Part shown: in pieces, positions 24,379 through 32,697 of the stretch
How positions within the stretch are numbered: position 1 is the first letter of the stretch
Layout: each line of letters begins with the position of its first letter
Origin: Thermoleophilia bacterium
GTDB lineage: Bacteria > Actinomycetota > Thermoleophilia > Miltoncostaeales > Miltoncostaeaceae
Reading direction: 5' to 3'
Length of the DNA stretch: 32,819 nt
NCBI GenBank assembly: GCA_017882585.1
Contig: JADGPF010000053.1
Span: forward strand, 1 to 32,819
Position numbers and translations under genes: made by a program
Notes under the pieces: model-generated
Database searches by the model: none
Told to the model about the DNA's origin: nothing
What the model saw: the letters and a program-made list of their open reading frames with translations, nothing else

Positions 24379-25274
24379 GCACCGGAGTCATTAGCCCGAC
24401 ACCGACCGCCGCCCGCGCGACGTCGACGGCCGTCGAGTACCTCAAACTCACCAAGCCGCGGGTGATCTCGCTGTTGCTGGTGACAACGGCGGCGGCGATG
24501 TTCACGGCCGCGCGCGGCGTCCCGAATGGGTGGCTGATCCTCTGGACGATGGTCGGCGGATTCCTCGCCGCCGGGGGTGCCAATGCCATCAACCACTATG
24601 TCGACCGCGACATCGACGGCCACATGAAGCGCACCGACGCCCGCCCGGTCGTCGCCGGCAGCGTCACGCCCCGCCGGGCACTGGTGTTCGGGCTTGCCTG
24701 CGGCGTTGCATCGGCGGCGCTGCTGGCGACCGCGGCCAACGAACTGGCCGCTGTGCTGGCAGTGATGGGGCTCGCCGTCTACGTCGGGATCTACACCCTG
24801 TGGCTCAAGCGGTCGACGGTCCACAACATCGTCATTGGCGGCGCGGCCGGGGCGTTCCCGCCGCTGGTCGGCTGGGCGGCGGTCACGGGGCATCTCGGCC
24901 TGTACGCCTGGCTGATGTTCGCGATCGTCTTTTACTGGACCCCGCCGCATTTTTGGGCGCTGGCGCTCCTGCTGCAAAACGACTACGCCGCCGCCGGCGT
25001 GCCGATGCTCCCGGTCGTCCACGGCGAGGATGCCACGCGCCGTCAGATCTTCCTGTGGACGCTCGTGATGGTGGGGGTGACGGTTCTGCCGTGCGCGGCG
25101 GGCCTGGCCGGCTGGACGTACTTCACGGGCGCACTGATCCTCAACGCGGTATTCGTCGCGCTGGCGTTTCGGCTCTGGCGCACGCCCAGCCGCGCGCTCG
25201 CCAAGGCGACGTTTCATTACTCCCTGCTGTACCTGGCCCTCGTCTTCGTGCTGATGGCCATTGACGCCGCGTAG
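24375..25274 (+). CDS. ctaB: Protoheme IX farnesyltransferase (heme O synthase)
   Basis: The 299-residue UbiA-superfamily prenyltransferase converts heme b to heme O by adding a farnesyl group, the first step to heme A for aa3-type oxidases. The first Asp-rich motif is NAINHYVDRDIDGHMKRT (70-87) and is followed by RPV; the YWTPPHFWALAL segment is characteristic of CtaB. Seven to nine hydrophobic helices place it in the membrane. GTG 24375 overlaps the previous stop by GTGA. The cytochrome oxidase operon starts 1.3 kb downstream on the same strand, its likely client. Confidence 0.93.
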   Translation: MSTGVISPTPTAARATSTAVEYLKLTKPRVISLLLVTTAAAMFTAARGVPNGWLILWTMVGGFLAAGGANAINHYVDRDIDGHMKRTDARPVVAGSVTPRRALVFGLACGVASAALLATAANELAAVLAVMGLAVYVGIYTLWLKRSTVHNIVIGGAAGAFPPLVGWAAVTGHLGLYAWLMFAIVFYWTPPHFWALALLLQNDYAAAGVPMLPVVHGEDATRRQIFLWTLVMVGVTVLPCAAGLAGWTYFTGALILNAVFVALAFRLWRTPSRALAKATFHYSLLYLALVFVLMAIDAA

Positions 25275-25281
25275 GTCGCGG

Positions 25282-26469
25282 GTGCGCACACGGTCGGAAC
25301 GCACCCGGCGGATGGACGCGCCGATGGCGCTCATCCTGATGACGGTGGTCATCGACCTCATCGGGTTCGGGATCGTCTTGCCGATCCTGCCGCTGTGGGC
25401 GCAGCACTTCGGCGCCAGCGCGGTCGAGATCGGGATCCTCTCGGCGACGTACTCGCTGATGCAGGTCATCTTCGCGCCGCTGTGGGGGCGCCTGTCGGAC
25501 CGCGTCGGCCGTCGCCCGGTGATCCTGGTCACGCTCCTGGGGAGTTGCGTGTCGGCGTTCATGATCGGGATTGCCCATACGCTGCTGTTGCTGTTCATCG
25601 CCAGGATCCTGAACGGCGTCTCCGGTGCGTCATATGCCACGGCGCAGGCCTACGTCGCCGATATCACCACCGACGAAGGGCGCGCGCGGGGGATGGGGCT
25701 GATCGGGGCCGCGTTTGGCATCGGCTTCATCATCGGTCCCGCGCTGGGGGCCGGGCTGTCACTGATCAGCTCGGCGGCGCCGTTCTTTTTCGCGAGCGGC
25801 CTGGCGGCGGTCAACCTGCTGCTTGCATGGCGCCTGTTGCCCGAGTCCCGGCGGCCGGGATCCCTCACCGCGCCGATGGGCCGCTGGGAGACGTTGCGTC
25901 ACGCCCTCACGAGTCGCCGTATCGCGCCGCTGGTGTGGATCTCGTTTATCGCCACCTTCGCGTTCGTCGGGATGGAGGCGACGTTCGCGCTGCTGGGCTC
26001 ACACCGGTTCGGATACGGGGCCGGCACCATGGGGATGCTGTTTGCCTATGTCGGCATCGCCGCGGCGGTCGGGCAGGGGGTGCTGGTCGGCCGCGTCGTC
26101 GCCCGCTTCGGCGAAACCCAGGTGATGGTCTGGGGGCTCGCCGGCACCGCGGTCGGGCTCGCGGTGCTGGCGGTCGCGTTCAACATCGTCGTCGTGCTCA
26201 TCGCACTGGCGATCCTCGGGATCTTCTCCGGGATGGCGTTCGCCACCATCAGCGCGCTGATCTCCCATGCCGCCCCGGTCGACATGCAAGGCGGCGTGCT
26301 CGGCATCGCGGCCTCGTCAAGTGGACTGGCGCGCGTCGGGGGACCGATCGTGGCGGGCGCGCTCTTTGAGTACGTCAATCCGTCGGCCCCGCTTGCGGTG
26401 GGGGCGGTCCTCGCCGCGCTCTGTGTCGTGGTCGCGACGCGCAACGTGCTCCGTCCTGCCGCGGCGTAG
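25282..26469 (+). CDS. Major facilitator superfamily transporter, TetA-like
   Basis: About 395 residues with 12 predicted helices. Helix 1 has DLIGFGIVLPILPLW, and the loop after helix 2 is GRLSDRVGRRPVI, the MFS signature in the form found in TetA-type drug/proton antiporters. ARILNGVSGASYATAQAYVAD is the matching helix-4/5 segment. The family exports drugs or other small molecules using the proton gradient; the substrate is unknown. The start is uncertain: GTG 25282 is taken, while ATG 25312, closer to helix 1, and TTG 25261, overlapping ctaB, are alternatives. It follows ctaB closely, though a heme role is not implied. Confidence 0.85.
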   Translation: MRTRSERTRRMDAPMALILMTVVIDLIGFGIVLPILPLWAQHFGASAVEIGILSATYSLMQVIFAPLWGRLSDRVGRRPVILVTLLGSCVSAFMIGIAHTLLLLFIARILNGVSGASYATAQAYVADITTDEGRARGMGLIGAAFGIGFIIGPALGAGLSLISSAAPFFFASGLAAVNLLLAWRLLPESRRPGSLTAPMGRWETLRHALTSRRIAPLVWISFIATFAFVGMEATFALLGSHRFGYGAGTMGMLFAYVGIAAAVGQGVLVGRVVARFGETQVMVWGLAGTAVGLAVLAVAFNIVVVLIALAILGIFSGMAFATISALISHAAPVDMQGGVLGIAASSSGLARVGGPIVAGALFEYVNPSAPLAVGAVLAALCVVVATRNVLRPAAA

Positions 26470-26595
26470 GAAGACCCGCTTTGTGCGCGAATGGGATTTC
26501 GTCGGCGAGTCGCATTATGTGCCCAGATGCGGGACAGTTGACATTGCGACCGCCCATCTCCGGGGAGCGGGAAAATTGATAGCTTGCGCATCGCG
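26470..26595 (+). promoter_or_regulatory. Promoter region of the cytochrome oxidase operon
   Basis: These 126 bases are more AT-rich than the surroundings. A consensus -35-like TTGACA lies at 26538-26543 but has no good -10 at normal spacing. TAGCTT at 26579-26584, 11 bases before ATG 26596, is the best -10 candidate. No Shine-Dalgarno precedes the start, so a nearly leaderless mRNA is possible. Confidence 0.35.
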
Positions 26596-27348
26596 ATGAA
26601 GAACCGTCACATTTTGCCGCTCGCGGCCGTCATGCTAGTCGTCGGGATCCTCACGTTCGGGACGATTTTCCTGATCCCCTGGTTGCCCACCGCGGCAGCC
26701 GTCGAAGCTGTCCGGACGGACCAGTTGATCTGGTTCGAGACCATCGTCTCGGGCGTGATCTTCACGATCGTCACCAGTTTCGTGATCTACTCCGCCTGGG
26801 CCTTCCGGGCGAAGGAGGGCGACGAATCCGATGGGCCGCCAACCCACGGCAACACATCGCTTGAAATCGCCTGGACCGCAATTCCGGTCGTCCTGATCGC
26901 GATTGTCGCGGGCTGGTCGGTGCTGGTTGTCAACCGCAACGAGACTGCGCAGAAGGTCCAGGACGTCGTGCACGTCAAGACATGGCAGTACGCCTGGGAG
27001 TTCGATTACCCGTCGCTGGGGATTTCCTCGGGCGATCTGCACGTGCCCGAGGGGACCCAAGTCAAGCTCAACATCAATTCCTTCGACGTGATTCACGGCT
27101 TTTGGGTGCCGCAGTTCCGACTGCAAATCGACGCCGTTCCGGGTATCACCACCCACCTTTTGTTCACCCCGAACAAAGCCGGCACGTGGTACGTGATCTG
27201 CAACGAGCTCTGCGGCGAGGGCCACTCGCAGATGCGCGCCCGGATCATCATCCAGACCCCGGCCGACTACGCCGCGTGGGCCGCGCAAGCACAGGCCCAA
27301 GCCACGGCTGCCGCGGCGGCCTCCTCGACCCCTGCGGCGACGCACTAG
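26596..27348 (+). CDS. ctaC: Cytochrome c oxidase subunit II
   Basis: The 250-residue protein carries the CuA site: H167 (DVIHGFW), then C202, C206, H210 and M213 in CNELCGEGHSQM, all present. CuA accepts electrons from cytochrome c and passes them to subunit I. The aromatic segment TWQYAWEFDYPS precedes the cupredoxin domain. Hydrophobic segments at about 8-30, 46-70 and 93-112 give a signal-like or extra helix plus the two usual helices. The C-terminal tail is rich in Ala and Gln, and no fused cytochrome c domain follows; a separate cytochrome c is encoded at the operon end. Confidence 0.93.
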   Translation: MKNRHILPLAAVMLVVGILTFGTIFLIPWLPTAAAVEAVRTDQLIWFETIVSGVIFTIVTSFVIYSAWAFRAKEGDESDGPPTHGNTSLEIAWTAIPVVLIAIVAGWSVLVVNRNETAQKVQDVVHVKTWQYAWEFDYPSLGISSGDLHVPEGTQVKLNINSFDVIHGFWVPQFRLQIDAVPGITTHLLFTPNKAGTWYVICNELCGEGHSQMRARIIIQTPADYAAWAAQAQAQATAAAAASSTPAATH

Positions 27349-27416
27349 CGTTTGCGGCACGCGTTTCGCTCACCACGATCCCCGAGATCAATTCCGAGAT
27401 CCTGAGGACTTAATCG

Positions 27417-30185
27417 ATGGCAACACACGCACCGACTCACGCACACACCGACCACGGGCCCGGGCATCACGTCGAACCCAAGCCGCTGGGGTATTGGTGG
27501 AAGCGCGCGTTCGTGGCCACCGTCGTCGGGGTTGTCCTCGCGCTTGGGGTGACCTGGTTTGTCCGTTGGGCCTGGGGCTTCCACCCGCTGTGGAACGCCG
27601 GGGTCTACTGGACGATGATCTTCATCTTCGCCGGCATCGGCTTCATCATCGGGATCGGCTGTTTCGACTGGTGGTGGGACTACCTCCGCGGCCGGCGCGT
27701 CGGCTTCGAGGACCACTCGATGCACGGGGCCACGTCCTGGAAGGACTACCTGCGTCCGAACACGGACCACAAGGTCATCGGCATCCAGTACACGGTCCTG
27801 ACGTTCATCGCGTTTGTGATCGGTGGCCTCTACGCCGAGGGCGTGCGCGCCCAACTTGCCCAACCGGGTGAGCAGTTCGTCAACGGGCAGACCTACAACG
27901 GTCTGTTCAGCATGCACGCCACGATCATGATCTTCGGGTTCGTGATCCCGGTGTTTTCCGGGCTGGCGAACTACGTGCTGCCGCTCATGATCGGTGCCAA
28001 GGACATGGCGTTCCCGCGGCTGAACGCACTGTCGTTCTGGCTCTTGGTCGTCGCGGTCGCGCTGCTGGTGTTCGCACCGGCCTTCGGGGTCTTCACCTCG
28101 GGCTGGACCGCCTACCCTCCGCTTGCGCTCCAGGGCACGACGGGCACCACGATGTTCGAGATCGCCATCCAATTCGCCGGCGCGTCGACGATCGCCACCG
28201 CACTGAACTTCATGGTTACGATCGTCACCATGCGCGCGCCGGGCATGACCGTGTGGCGGATGCCGTTGCTGGTCTGGGCGAACGCCACCACCTCGGCCCT
28301 CGTCGTGTTCGGGACCCCGTTTATCGCCGGATCCCAGATCATGAGCCTGACCGACCGCGTGATGGGCACGAACTTCTTCAACGCCGCCAACGGTGGTGAC
28401 GTGCTGATGTACCAGCACGTGTTCTGGTTCTACTCGCATCCCGCGGTGTACATCATGATGTTGCCGGGCTTCGGGATCGTCTCCGAGGTCATCGCGACCT
28501 TCTCGCGAAAACCGATCTTCGGATACCGGGCCATCGCGTTCTCGACCGTCGCGATCGCCATCCTGGGCTTCGGGGTCTGGGCACACCACATGTTCGTGTC
28601 CGGCATGGCCTCGTGGATCCGTATCCCGATGATGATGACGACGGTCCTCATCGCGGTGCCGACCGGCATCAAGATCTTCTCCTGGCTCGGCACCATGTGG
28701 GGCGGCAAGATACACCTCAAGACGCCGATGCTCTTCGCGATGGGCTTCCTCGTGACGTTCACGATCGGTGGCCTGTCGGGGATCTACCTCGGCACGCTCA
28801 CGACGGACATCGCGACCCACTCGACCTACTTCATCGTCGCCCACATCCACTATGTGTTCTTCGGCGGGAGCGTGATGACCATCTTCGCCGGGACGTACTA
28901 CTGGTTCCCGAAGATGACCGGTCGGATGTACAACGAAACGCTCGGCAAATGGCATTTCTGGCTGACGTTCGTCGGGATGAACCTCACGTTCTTCCCGATG
29001 CACTGGCTCGGCACGCAGGGCATGCCGCGCCGCGTCGCCGACTACGCCCCGCGGTTTGCCAACGTGAACCTGTTCATCTCGATCGCGAGCCTGCTGATGG
29101 TCGCCGGCACGATCGTGTTCTTCTACAACATGATCTACTCGTGGGCGAAGGGCGCGAAGGCCCCCTGGAACCCCTGGCGCGGCCGCACCCTCGAGTGGAT
29201 GGTGTCCTCGCCGCCCAGCCTGTTCAACTTCGATCTCACCCCGCAGGTCGTCGGTGGTCCGTACCAGTACGGCATCCCCGGCGCGCGCCACGCGGTGGTC
29301 TTCGCGGGCCCCGAATTAGGCGGTGGCGAGCTCACCGAGACCGACAAGCGACTGGTACTGATCGTGGCCGACCAGGCCGTTGCATCGCCCGCGCTGATCG
29401 ACGACATCCGCCGGCGCAACGCCGAGGGGTACTGGCGCTTTACCTACGTCGTGCCCAGCACGGTCGACGACCACCGCGCGGCGGAGCGTCGCCTCCAAAC
29501 GGCGCTCGCGGTCCTCTCCGAGTCCGGCATTGACGCCAACGGCACCGTGATCGACGCACCGCCGATGCAGGTGATCGACAAGGTCATGCGTGAGGAAAAC
29601 GTCCACGAGATCATCCTCACCACGTTCCCGCTCGGGTCGTCGGCGTGGCTCGATCAGGACCTGGTCGACCGTGTCCGCAAGGCAACCGGGATCGGCGTGA
29701 CCCACGTCACCATCCTGCCGAGTGAGGCCCGCGCGACGGTGGCCTCCGAATCGGTGGCGAGAGTTGTGATCATCGCCAACTACGGCATCGACGACGTCGG
29801 CCTGGCCGCGTTGATCCAAAAGCGCGCCGACGAGCAGCCGATGAGCGCGATCGTGCTCTGCCCGCTGTCCCTGGAGGGTCCGTCGACCACGCCCGAGACC
29901 GACGCGGTCCGCGCCGAAGCATCCGGCCGCACGGCGACGCTGATCGCACGCTTGCAGGAGGCGGGCATCCAGACGCGCGGCGAGATCATCGACGGTTCGG
30001 TGACCGACGCCATCAAGGTGGCACGGACCGCGCACCACGCAAACACCGTCCTGCTTGCGACCCGGCCGGGTGATCGCATCGAGATCACCGAGGACATCAC
30101 CGCAGCGGCCGGGCAGATGAATCTCGAGCAAGTGACGACCAACGGGCAAACCTCGACGCCGTCGGGCGCCTCGGAGGGCCGATGA
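27417..30185 (+). CDS. ctaD: Cytochrome c oxidase subunit I (A2-type) fused to two C-terminal Usp-like domains
   Basis: The 922-residue protein reduces oxygen and pumps protons. The core (about 115-625) has all ligands: heme a H167 and H478, heme a3 H476, CuB H341, H390 and H391, and cross-linked Y345. The YSHPAVY motif replaces GHPEVY, marking an A2-type proton channel without the D-channel Glu. Before the core are a His-rich head (MATHAPTHAHTDHGPGHH) and two extra hydrophobic segments (about 30-50 and 62-84). After the usual NPWRGRTLEW...SPPSLFNF ending come two tandem alpha/beta domains: 644-770 (KRLVLIVADQ to THVTILP) and 780-900 (ARVVIIANYG to TVLLATRPG). They resemble universal stress proteins but lack the classic G-2x-G-9x-G(S/T) ATP motif. 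They should lie in the cytoplasm. The stop overlaps ctaE as ATGA. Confidence 0.92.
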   Translation: MATHAPTHAHTDHGPGHHVEPKPLGYWWKRAFVATVVGVVLALGVTWFVRWAWGFHPLWNAGVYWTMIFIFAGIGFIIGIGCFDWWWDYLRGRRVGFEDHSMHGATSWKDYLRPNTDHKVIGIQYTVLTFIAFVIGGLYAEGVRAQLAQPGEQFVNGQTYNGLFSMHATIMIFGFVIPVFSGLANYVLPLMIGAKDMAFPRLNALSFWLLVVAVALLVFAPAFGVFTSGWTAYPPLALQGTTGTTMFEIAIQFAGASTIATALNFMVTIVTMRAPGMTVWRMPLLVWANATTSALVVFGTPFIAGSQIMSLTDRVMGTNFFNAANGGDVLMYQHVFWFYSHPAVYIMMLPGFGIVSEVIATFSRKPIFGYRAIAFSTVAIAILGFGVWAHHMFVSGMASWIRIPMMMTTVLIAVPTGIKIFSWLGTMWGGKIHLKTPMLFAMGFLVTFTIGGLSGIYLGTLTTDIATHSTYFIVAHIHYVFFGGSVMTIFAGTYYWFPKMTGRMYNETLGKWHFWLTFVGMNLTFFPMHWLGTQGMPRRVADYAPRFANVNLFISIASLLMVAGTIVFFYNMIYSWAKGAKAPWNPWRGRTLEWMVSSPPSLFNFDLTPQVVGGPYQYGIPGARHAVVFAGPELGGGELTETDKRLVLIVADQAVASPALIDDIRRRNAEGYWRFTYVVPSTVDDHRAAERRLQTALAVLSESGIDANGTVIDAPPMQVIDKVMREENVHEIILTTFPLGSSAWLDQDLVDRVRKATGIGVTHVTILPSEARATVASESVARVVIIANYGIDDVGLAALIQKRADEQPMSAIVLCPLSLEGPSTTPETDAVRAEASGRTATLIARLQEAGIQTRGEIIDGSVTDAIKVARTAHHANTVLLATRPGDRIEITEDITAAAGQMNLEQVTTNGQTSTPSGASEGR

Positions 30186-30817
30186 CCACAGAGAACGTCA
30201 CGTTGGGCGCCGACCTCCACGGCGGGGGTCCGGCGGACGAACAGCCGCGGCACATGAGCCAGGGCACGTTCGCGATGCTGCTGTTCCTCGGCTCCGAGGC
30301 GATGCTGTTCGCATCGTTTTTCACCGCGTACTTCATGGTGCGGTTCAACGTCGCGAACAACGTCTGGCCGCCCATCGACCCGGTCACCGGCAAGAAGTAC
30401 GTGCTGCCCGTCGCGGTCACCGGCGTCAACACGCTCTTCCTGGTGTCCTCGAGCTTCACGCTCTGGTGGGGCGAGCACCGTTTGCAGAAGACCGGTGACC
30501 GCAAGTCGTTAGAGCGTGGCCTCTTGGTGACGATCTTCCTGGGCCTGACCTTCCTCGTGATCCAGTTCAACGAGTACTGGCACCTGGGATTCAGCCCGCG
30601 CGACCAAGCGTTCGGTTCGACCTTCTACTCGCTCACCGGGCTTCACGGACTCCACGTCATCGTCGGCCTCACCCTGCTGACGATTTGTTATGTACGCTCG
30701 CGGCGCCGTCACGAGTTCACCGCCGAACGGGCGACCGTGCTGTGGGCCTCGTCGCTGTACTGGCACTTCGTCGACGTCGTCTGGGTGATCCTGTTTTGCT
30801 TGGTGTACCTCCTATGA
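30182..30817 (+). CDS. ctaE: Cytochrome c oxidase subunit III
   Basis: The 211-residue protein has five hydrophobic helices, the short five-helix form of subunit III. Characteristic segments are FLGSEAMLFASFFTAYFMVR in the first helix, FNEYWHLGF, the TGLHGLHVIVGL motif and the terminal SSLYWHFVDVVWVILF. It stabilises subunit I and its proton uptake. The ATG overlaps the ctaD stop by four bases, and its own stop overlaps the first possible start of the cytochrome c gene in the same way, so all belong to one coupled operon. Confidence 0.93.
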   Translation: MTTENVTLGADLHGGGPADEQPRHMSQGTFAMLLFLGSEAMLFASFFTAYFMVRFNVANNVWPPIDPVTGKKYVLPVAVTGVNTLFLVSSSFTLWWGEHRLQKTGDRKSLERGLLVTIFLGLTFLVIQFNEYWHLGFSPRDQAFGSTFYSLTGLHGLHVIVGLTLLTICYVRSRRRHEFTAERATVLWASSLYWHFVDVVWVILFCLVYLL

Positions 30818-30831
30818 TCGAAGGACGGCAC

Positions 30832-31260
30832 ATGGGACGAGTCCGCCGAGGATTGCTTGGCGTTGCACTGATTGCTGGTGTGGTGGTCGTGGCCGGATGC
30901 GGGTCGTCATCGAACAATGCCGACGATCTGGCCAAGGGCAAGCAGCAGTTCACCCAACTGTGCGGTGGATGCCACATGCTTGGCGACGCGGGCACCCAGG
31001 GCCAAGTCGGACCCAACCTTGACGATTCGTTTGGCGCCGCCCGGCAGGCAGGCTTCAAATCCAACGGCATGAAACAGCTGGTTGAGCAGTGGATCAGCCT
31101 CGCGCAGCCGCCGATGCCGCGGAATCTGGTCTCCGGACAGGATGCCGCGAACATCGCCGCGTACGTCGCCAGCGTCGCGGGCACGCAGCCGGCAAGCCAG
31201 CCGCGGGAAATCCCGCAGCCGCCGGACCCGCAGGCCCGCCCGGTCAAGTTCCGGACCTGA
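30832..31260 (+). CDS. Cytochrome c lipoprotein
   Basis: From ATG 30832, preceded by GAAGGA at good spacing, the product has 142 residues. The signal peptide ends in a lipobox VAGC with C23, so the mature protein is lipid-anchored outside the membrane. The single heme site is CGGCH (44-48); M95 in PPMPRN is the probable sixth ligand. The size and SGQDAANIAAYVASV helix fit a small class I cytochrome c. Placed at the end of the oxidase operon, it is the likely electron donor to CuA of subunit II. ATG 30814, overlapping the ctaE stop, is an alternative start. Confidence 0.88.
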   Translation: MGRVRRGLLGVALIAGVVVVAGCGSSSNNADDLAKGKQQFTQLCGGCHMLGDAGTQGQVGPNLDDSFGAARQAGFKSNGMKQLVEQWISLAQPPMPRNLVSGQDAANIAAYVASVAGTQPASQPREIPQPPDPQARPVKFRT

Positions 31261-31264
31261 TCGA

Positions 31265-31280
31265 CGCGGGTTCGCCCGCG
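31265..31280 (+). terminator. Short GC hairpin with TTCG loop after the oxidase operon
   Basis: CGCGGG (31265-31270) and CCCGCG (31275-31280) pair perfectly around TTCG, four bases after the cytochrome c stop. No T-run follows. It may end or attenuate the oxidase transcript before the dehydrogenase gene. Confidence 0.4.
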
Positions 31281-31300
31281 CGATCACGCCCGCTCGCCTC

Positions 31301-32008
31301 ATGAGCCCGCTGCGCCTGAGTGGAGTGCGCGCGGTCGTGACGGGCGCGTCTCGCGGCATCGGCCGGGTCATCGCCGAGGCGTACCTGCGCGAGGGCGCGA
31401 TTCTGGTCGTGACGGCGCGGGAGCTGGCCCACCTCGATGCGCTTGAGCGGTCCGCCGCGGGTCAGCCCGGGCGGGTCGCCCGGACCGTGGCGCTCGAGCT
31501 CGGCGACCCCGCCTCGGTGCGCGCCGCCGCGCACGAGGCGCGGACGGAACTCGGGCGTGTGGATGTCATCGTCAACAACGCTGCGGTGCTGGGTGAGCGC
31601 GGCCCGCTGACTGCCACGCACGGGGAGGCGCTCATCGACGCACTCGCGATCAATGTCGCCGGACCCGTGGGGCTGGTCGCCGAGCTGGGTGACGCCCTCG
31701 CCGATGACGCGGTCATCATCAACGTGACCTCGGGCGCGGCAGGCCGCGCGCGGTGGGGCACCTACGGCCTGACCAAGGCGGCGCTGAACATCGCCTCGCA
31801 GATGCTCGCGGACGAGTTCGCCGCGAGCGGCGTGCGCTGTGTCGCGATCAACCCCGGCGGTGTGCGTACAGAGATGCGCAGTGCCGCGTATCCCGCCGAG
31901 GACCCTGCGAGCGTGCCGCACCCGCGCAGCGTCGCGGAGCCGTTCATCGCCATCGCGGCCGGCGCCCCGGCCCACGGGATCATCGAGGCGCGTGAATGGG
32001 GCACCTAG
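31301..32008 (+). CDS. Short-chain dehydrogenase/reductase
   Basis: The 235-residue SDR has the cofactor motif TGASRGIG (14-21), the NNAA form of the NNAG motif (92-95), catalytic S144, Y155 and K159 (YGLTK) and the NPGGVRTEM segment after the active site. Arg near the Gly motif (TARE) suggests NADP preference. The substrate is unknown. ATG 31301 is the first start after the oxidase operon hairpin. The end overlaps the VanX-like gene by 13 bp, so these two are probably co-translated; their functional link is unclear. Confidence 0.83.
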   Translation: MSPLRLSGVRAVVTGASRGIGRVIAEAYLREGAILVVTARELAHLDALERSAAGQPGRVARTVALELGDPASVRAAAHEARTELGRVDVIVNNAAVLGERGPLTATHGEALIDALAINVAGPVGLVAELGDALADDAVIINVTSGAAGRARWGTYGLTKAALNIASQMLADEFAASGVRCVAINPGGVRTEMRSAAYPAEDPASVPHPRSVAEPFIAIAAGAPAHGIIEAREWGT

Positions 32009-32697
32009 ACCCGATTCCCGGGCTGCATTCCAACGATGGCTGGCGCGCGGTCGACATCACCGCGTCCGACGAGCCGCTCGTGCCGGTCGATGCCATCGAC
32101 AGTCGCATCGTCGATCGCGCCCAGTACCACGCTTGGGGGCTCCCTGGCAGCCTCGAGCGCTCGTGGGTGCGTGAGGGCGTCGCCGGTCGCCTGGAGCGGG
32201 TGGCGCGTGGGCTTCCGGACGGGTACACACTGGTCGTCTGGGACGCGTACCGGCCGCTCGAGGTCCAGGCCGCACTGTTCAACGCCTACCTGGCCGAATT
32301 GATTGCCGTGCATCCCGGGATGCCGGCGGATGCCCTGGAGTTCGCCGCCGCGCGCTACGTCACCCCGCCGAGCCGATCGATCATGGCACCGCCGCCACAT
32401 CTGACCGGCGGCGCGGTCGACCTGACGCTCGGCTTCGCCGATGGCACCGTGCGCGATCTCGGCACCTCGTTCGACGCGTTCGTACCCGAAGCCGAGACGC
32501 ATGCCTTTGAACACGTGGACTCACCGGTGCGCGAGCTGCGACGGCGGCTGTACTGGGCCATGCATGCCCAGGGGTTTACCAACTACCCCGAAGAGTGGTG
32601 GCACTTCGACTTCGGAGACCAGTTCTGGGGCCTCGTCACCGGCCGACCGGCCATCTACGGGCCCGCGCGCCGTCCGGGAGCGACGCGGCCGGGCTAG
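31996..32697 (+). CDS. D-Ala-D-Ala dipeptidase, VanX/DdpX family
   Basis: The 233-residue protein has the zinc site of the VanX (M15D) family: H135 and D142 in PPHLTGGAVDLTLG and H203 in EEWWHFDFGD, with E200 as catalytic base candidate and R86 in DAYRP for transition-state binding. The family cleaves D-Ala-D-Ala, either in vancomycin resistance (VanX) or in wall turnover and nutrient use (DdpX). No vanH, vanA, vanR or vanS gene is present, so resistance is not supported. There is no signal peptide, which implies a cytoplasmic enzyme. Its TAG overlaps the convergent TAG of the next gene at CTAG. Confidence 0.87.
   Translation: MGHLDPIPGLHSNDGWRAVDITASDEPLVPVDAIDSRIVDRAQYHAWGLPGSLERSWVREGVAGRLERVARGLPDGYTLVVWDAYRPLEVQAALFNAYLAELIAVHPGMPADALEFAAARYVTPPSRSIMAPPPHLTGGAVDLTLGFADGTVRDLGTSFDAFVPEAETHAFEHVDSPVRELRRRLYWAMHAQGFTNYPEEWWHFDFGDQFWGLVTGRPAIYGPARRPGATRPG

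Noticed and set aside
24258-25640. 460-codon minus-strand frame opposite ctaB and the MFS gene
   Set aside because: It is charged antisense translation with no domain; ctaB motifs are clear on the plus strand.
27345-29291. 648-codon minus-strand frame opposite subunit I
   Set aside because: Its His/Asp/Glu/Arg-rich composition is the antisense of a high-GC membrane gene; the plus-strand oxidase is unmistakable.
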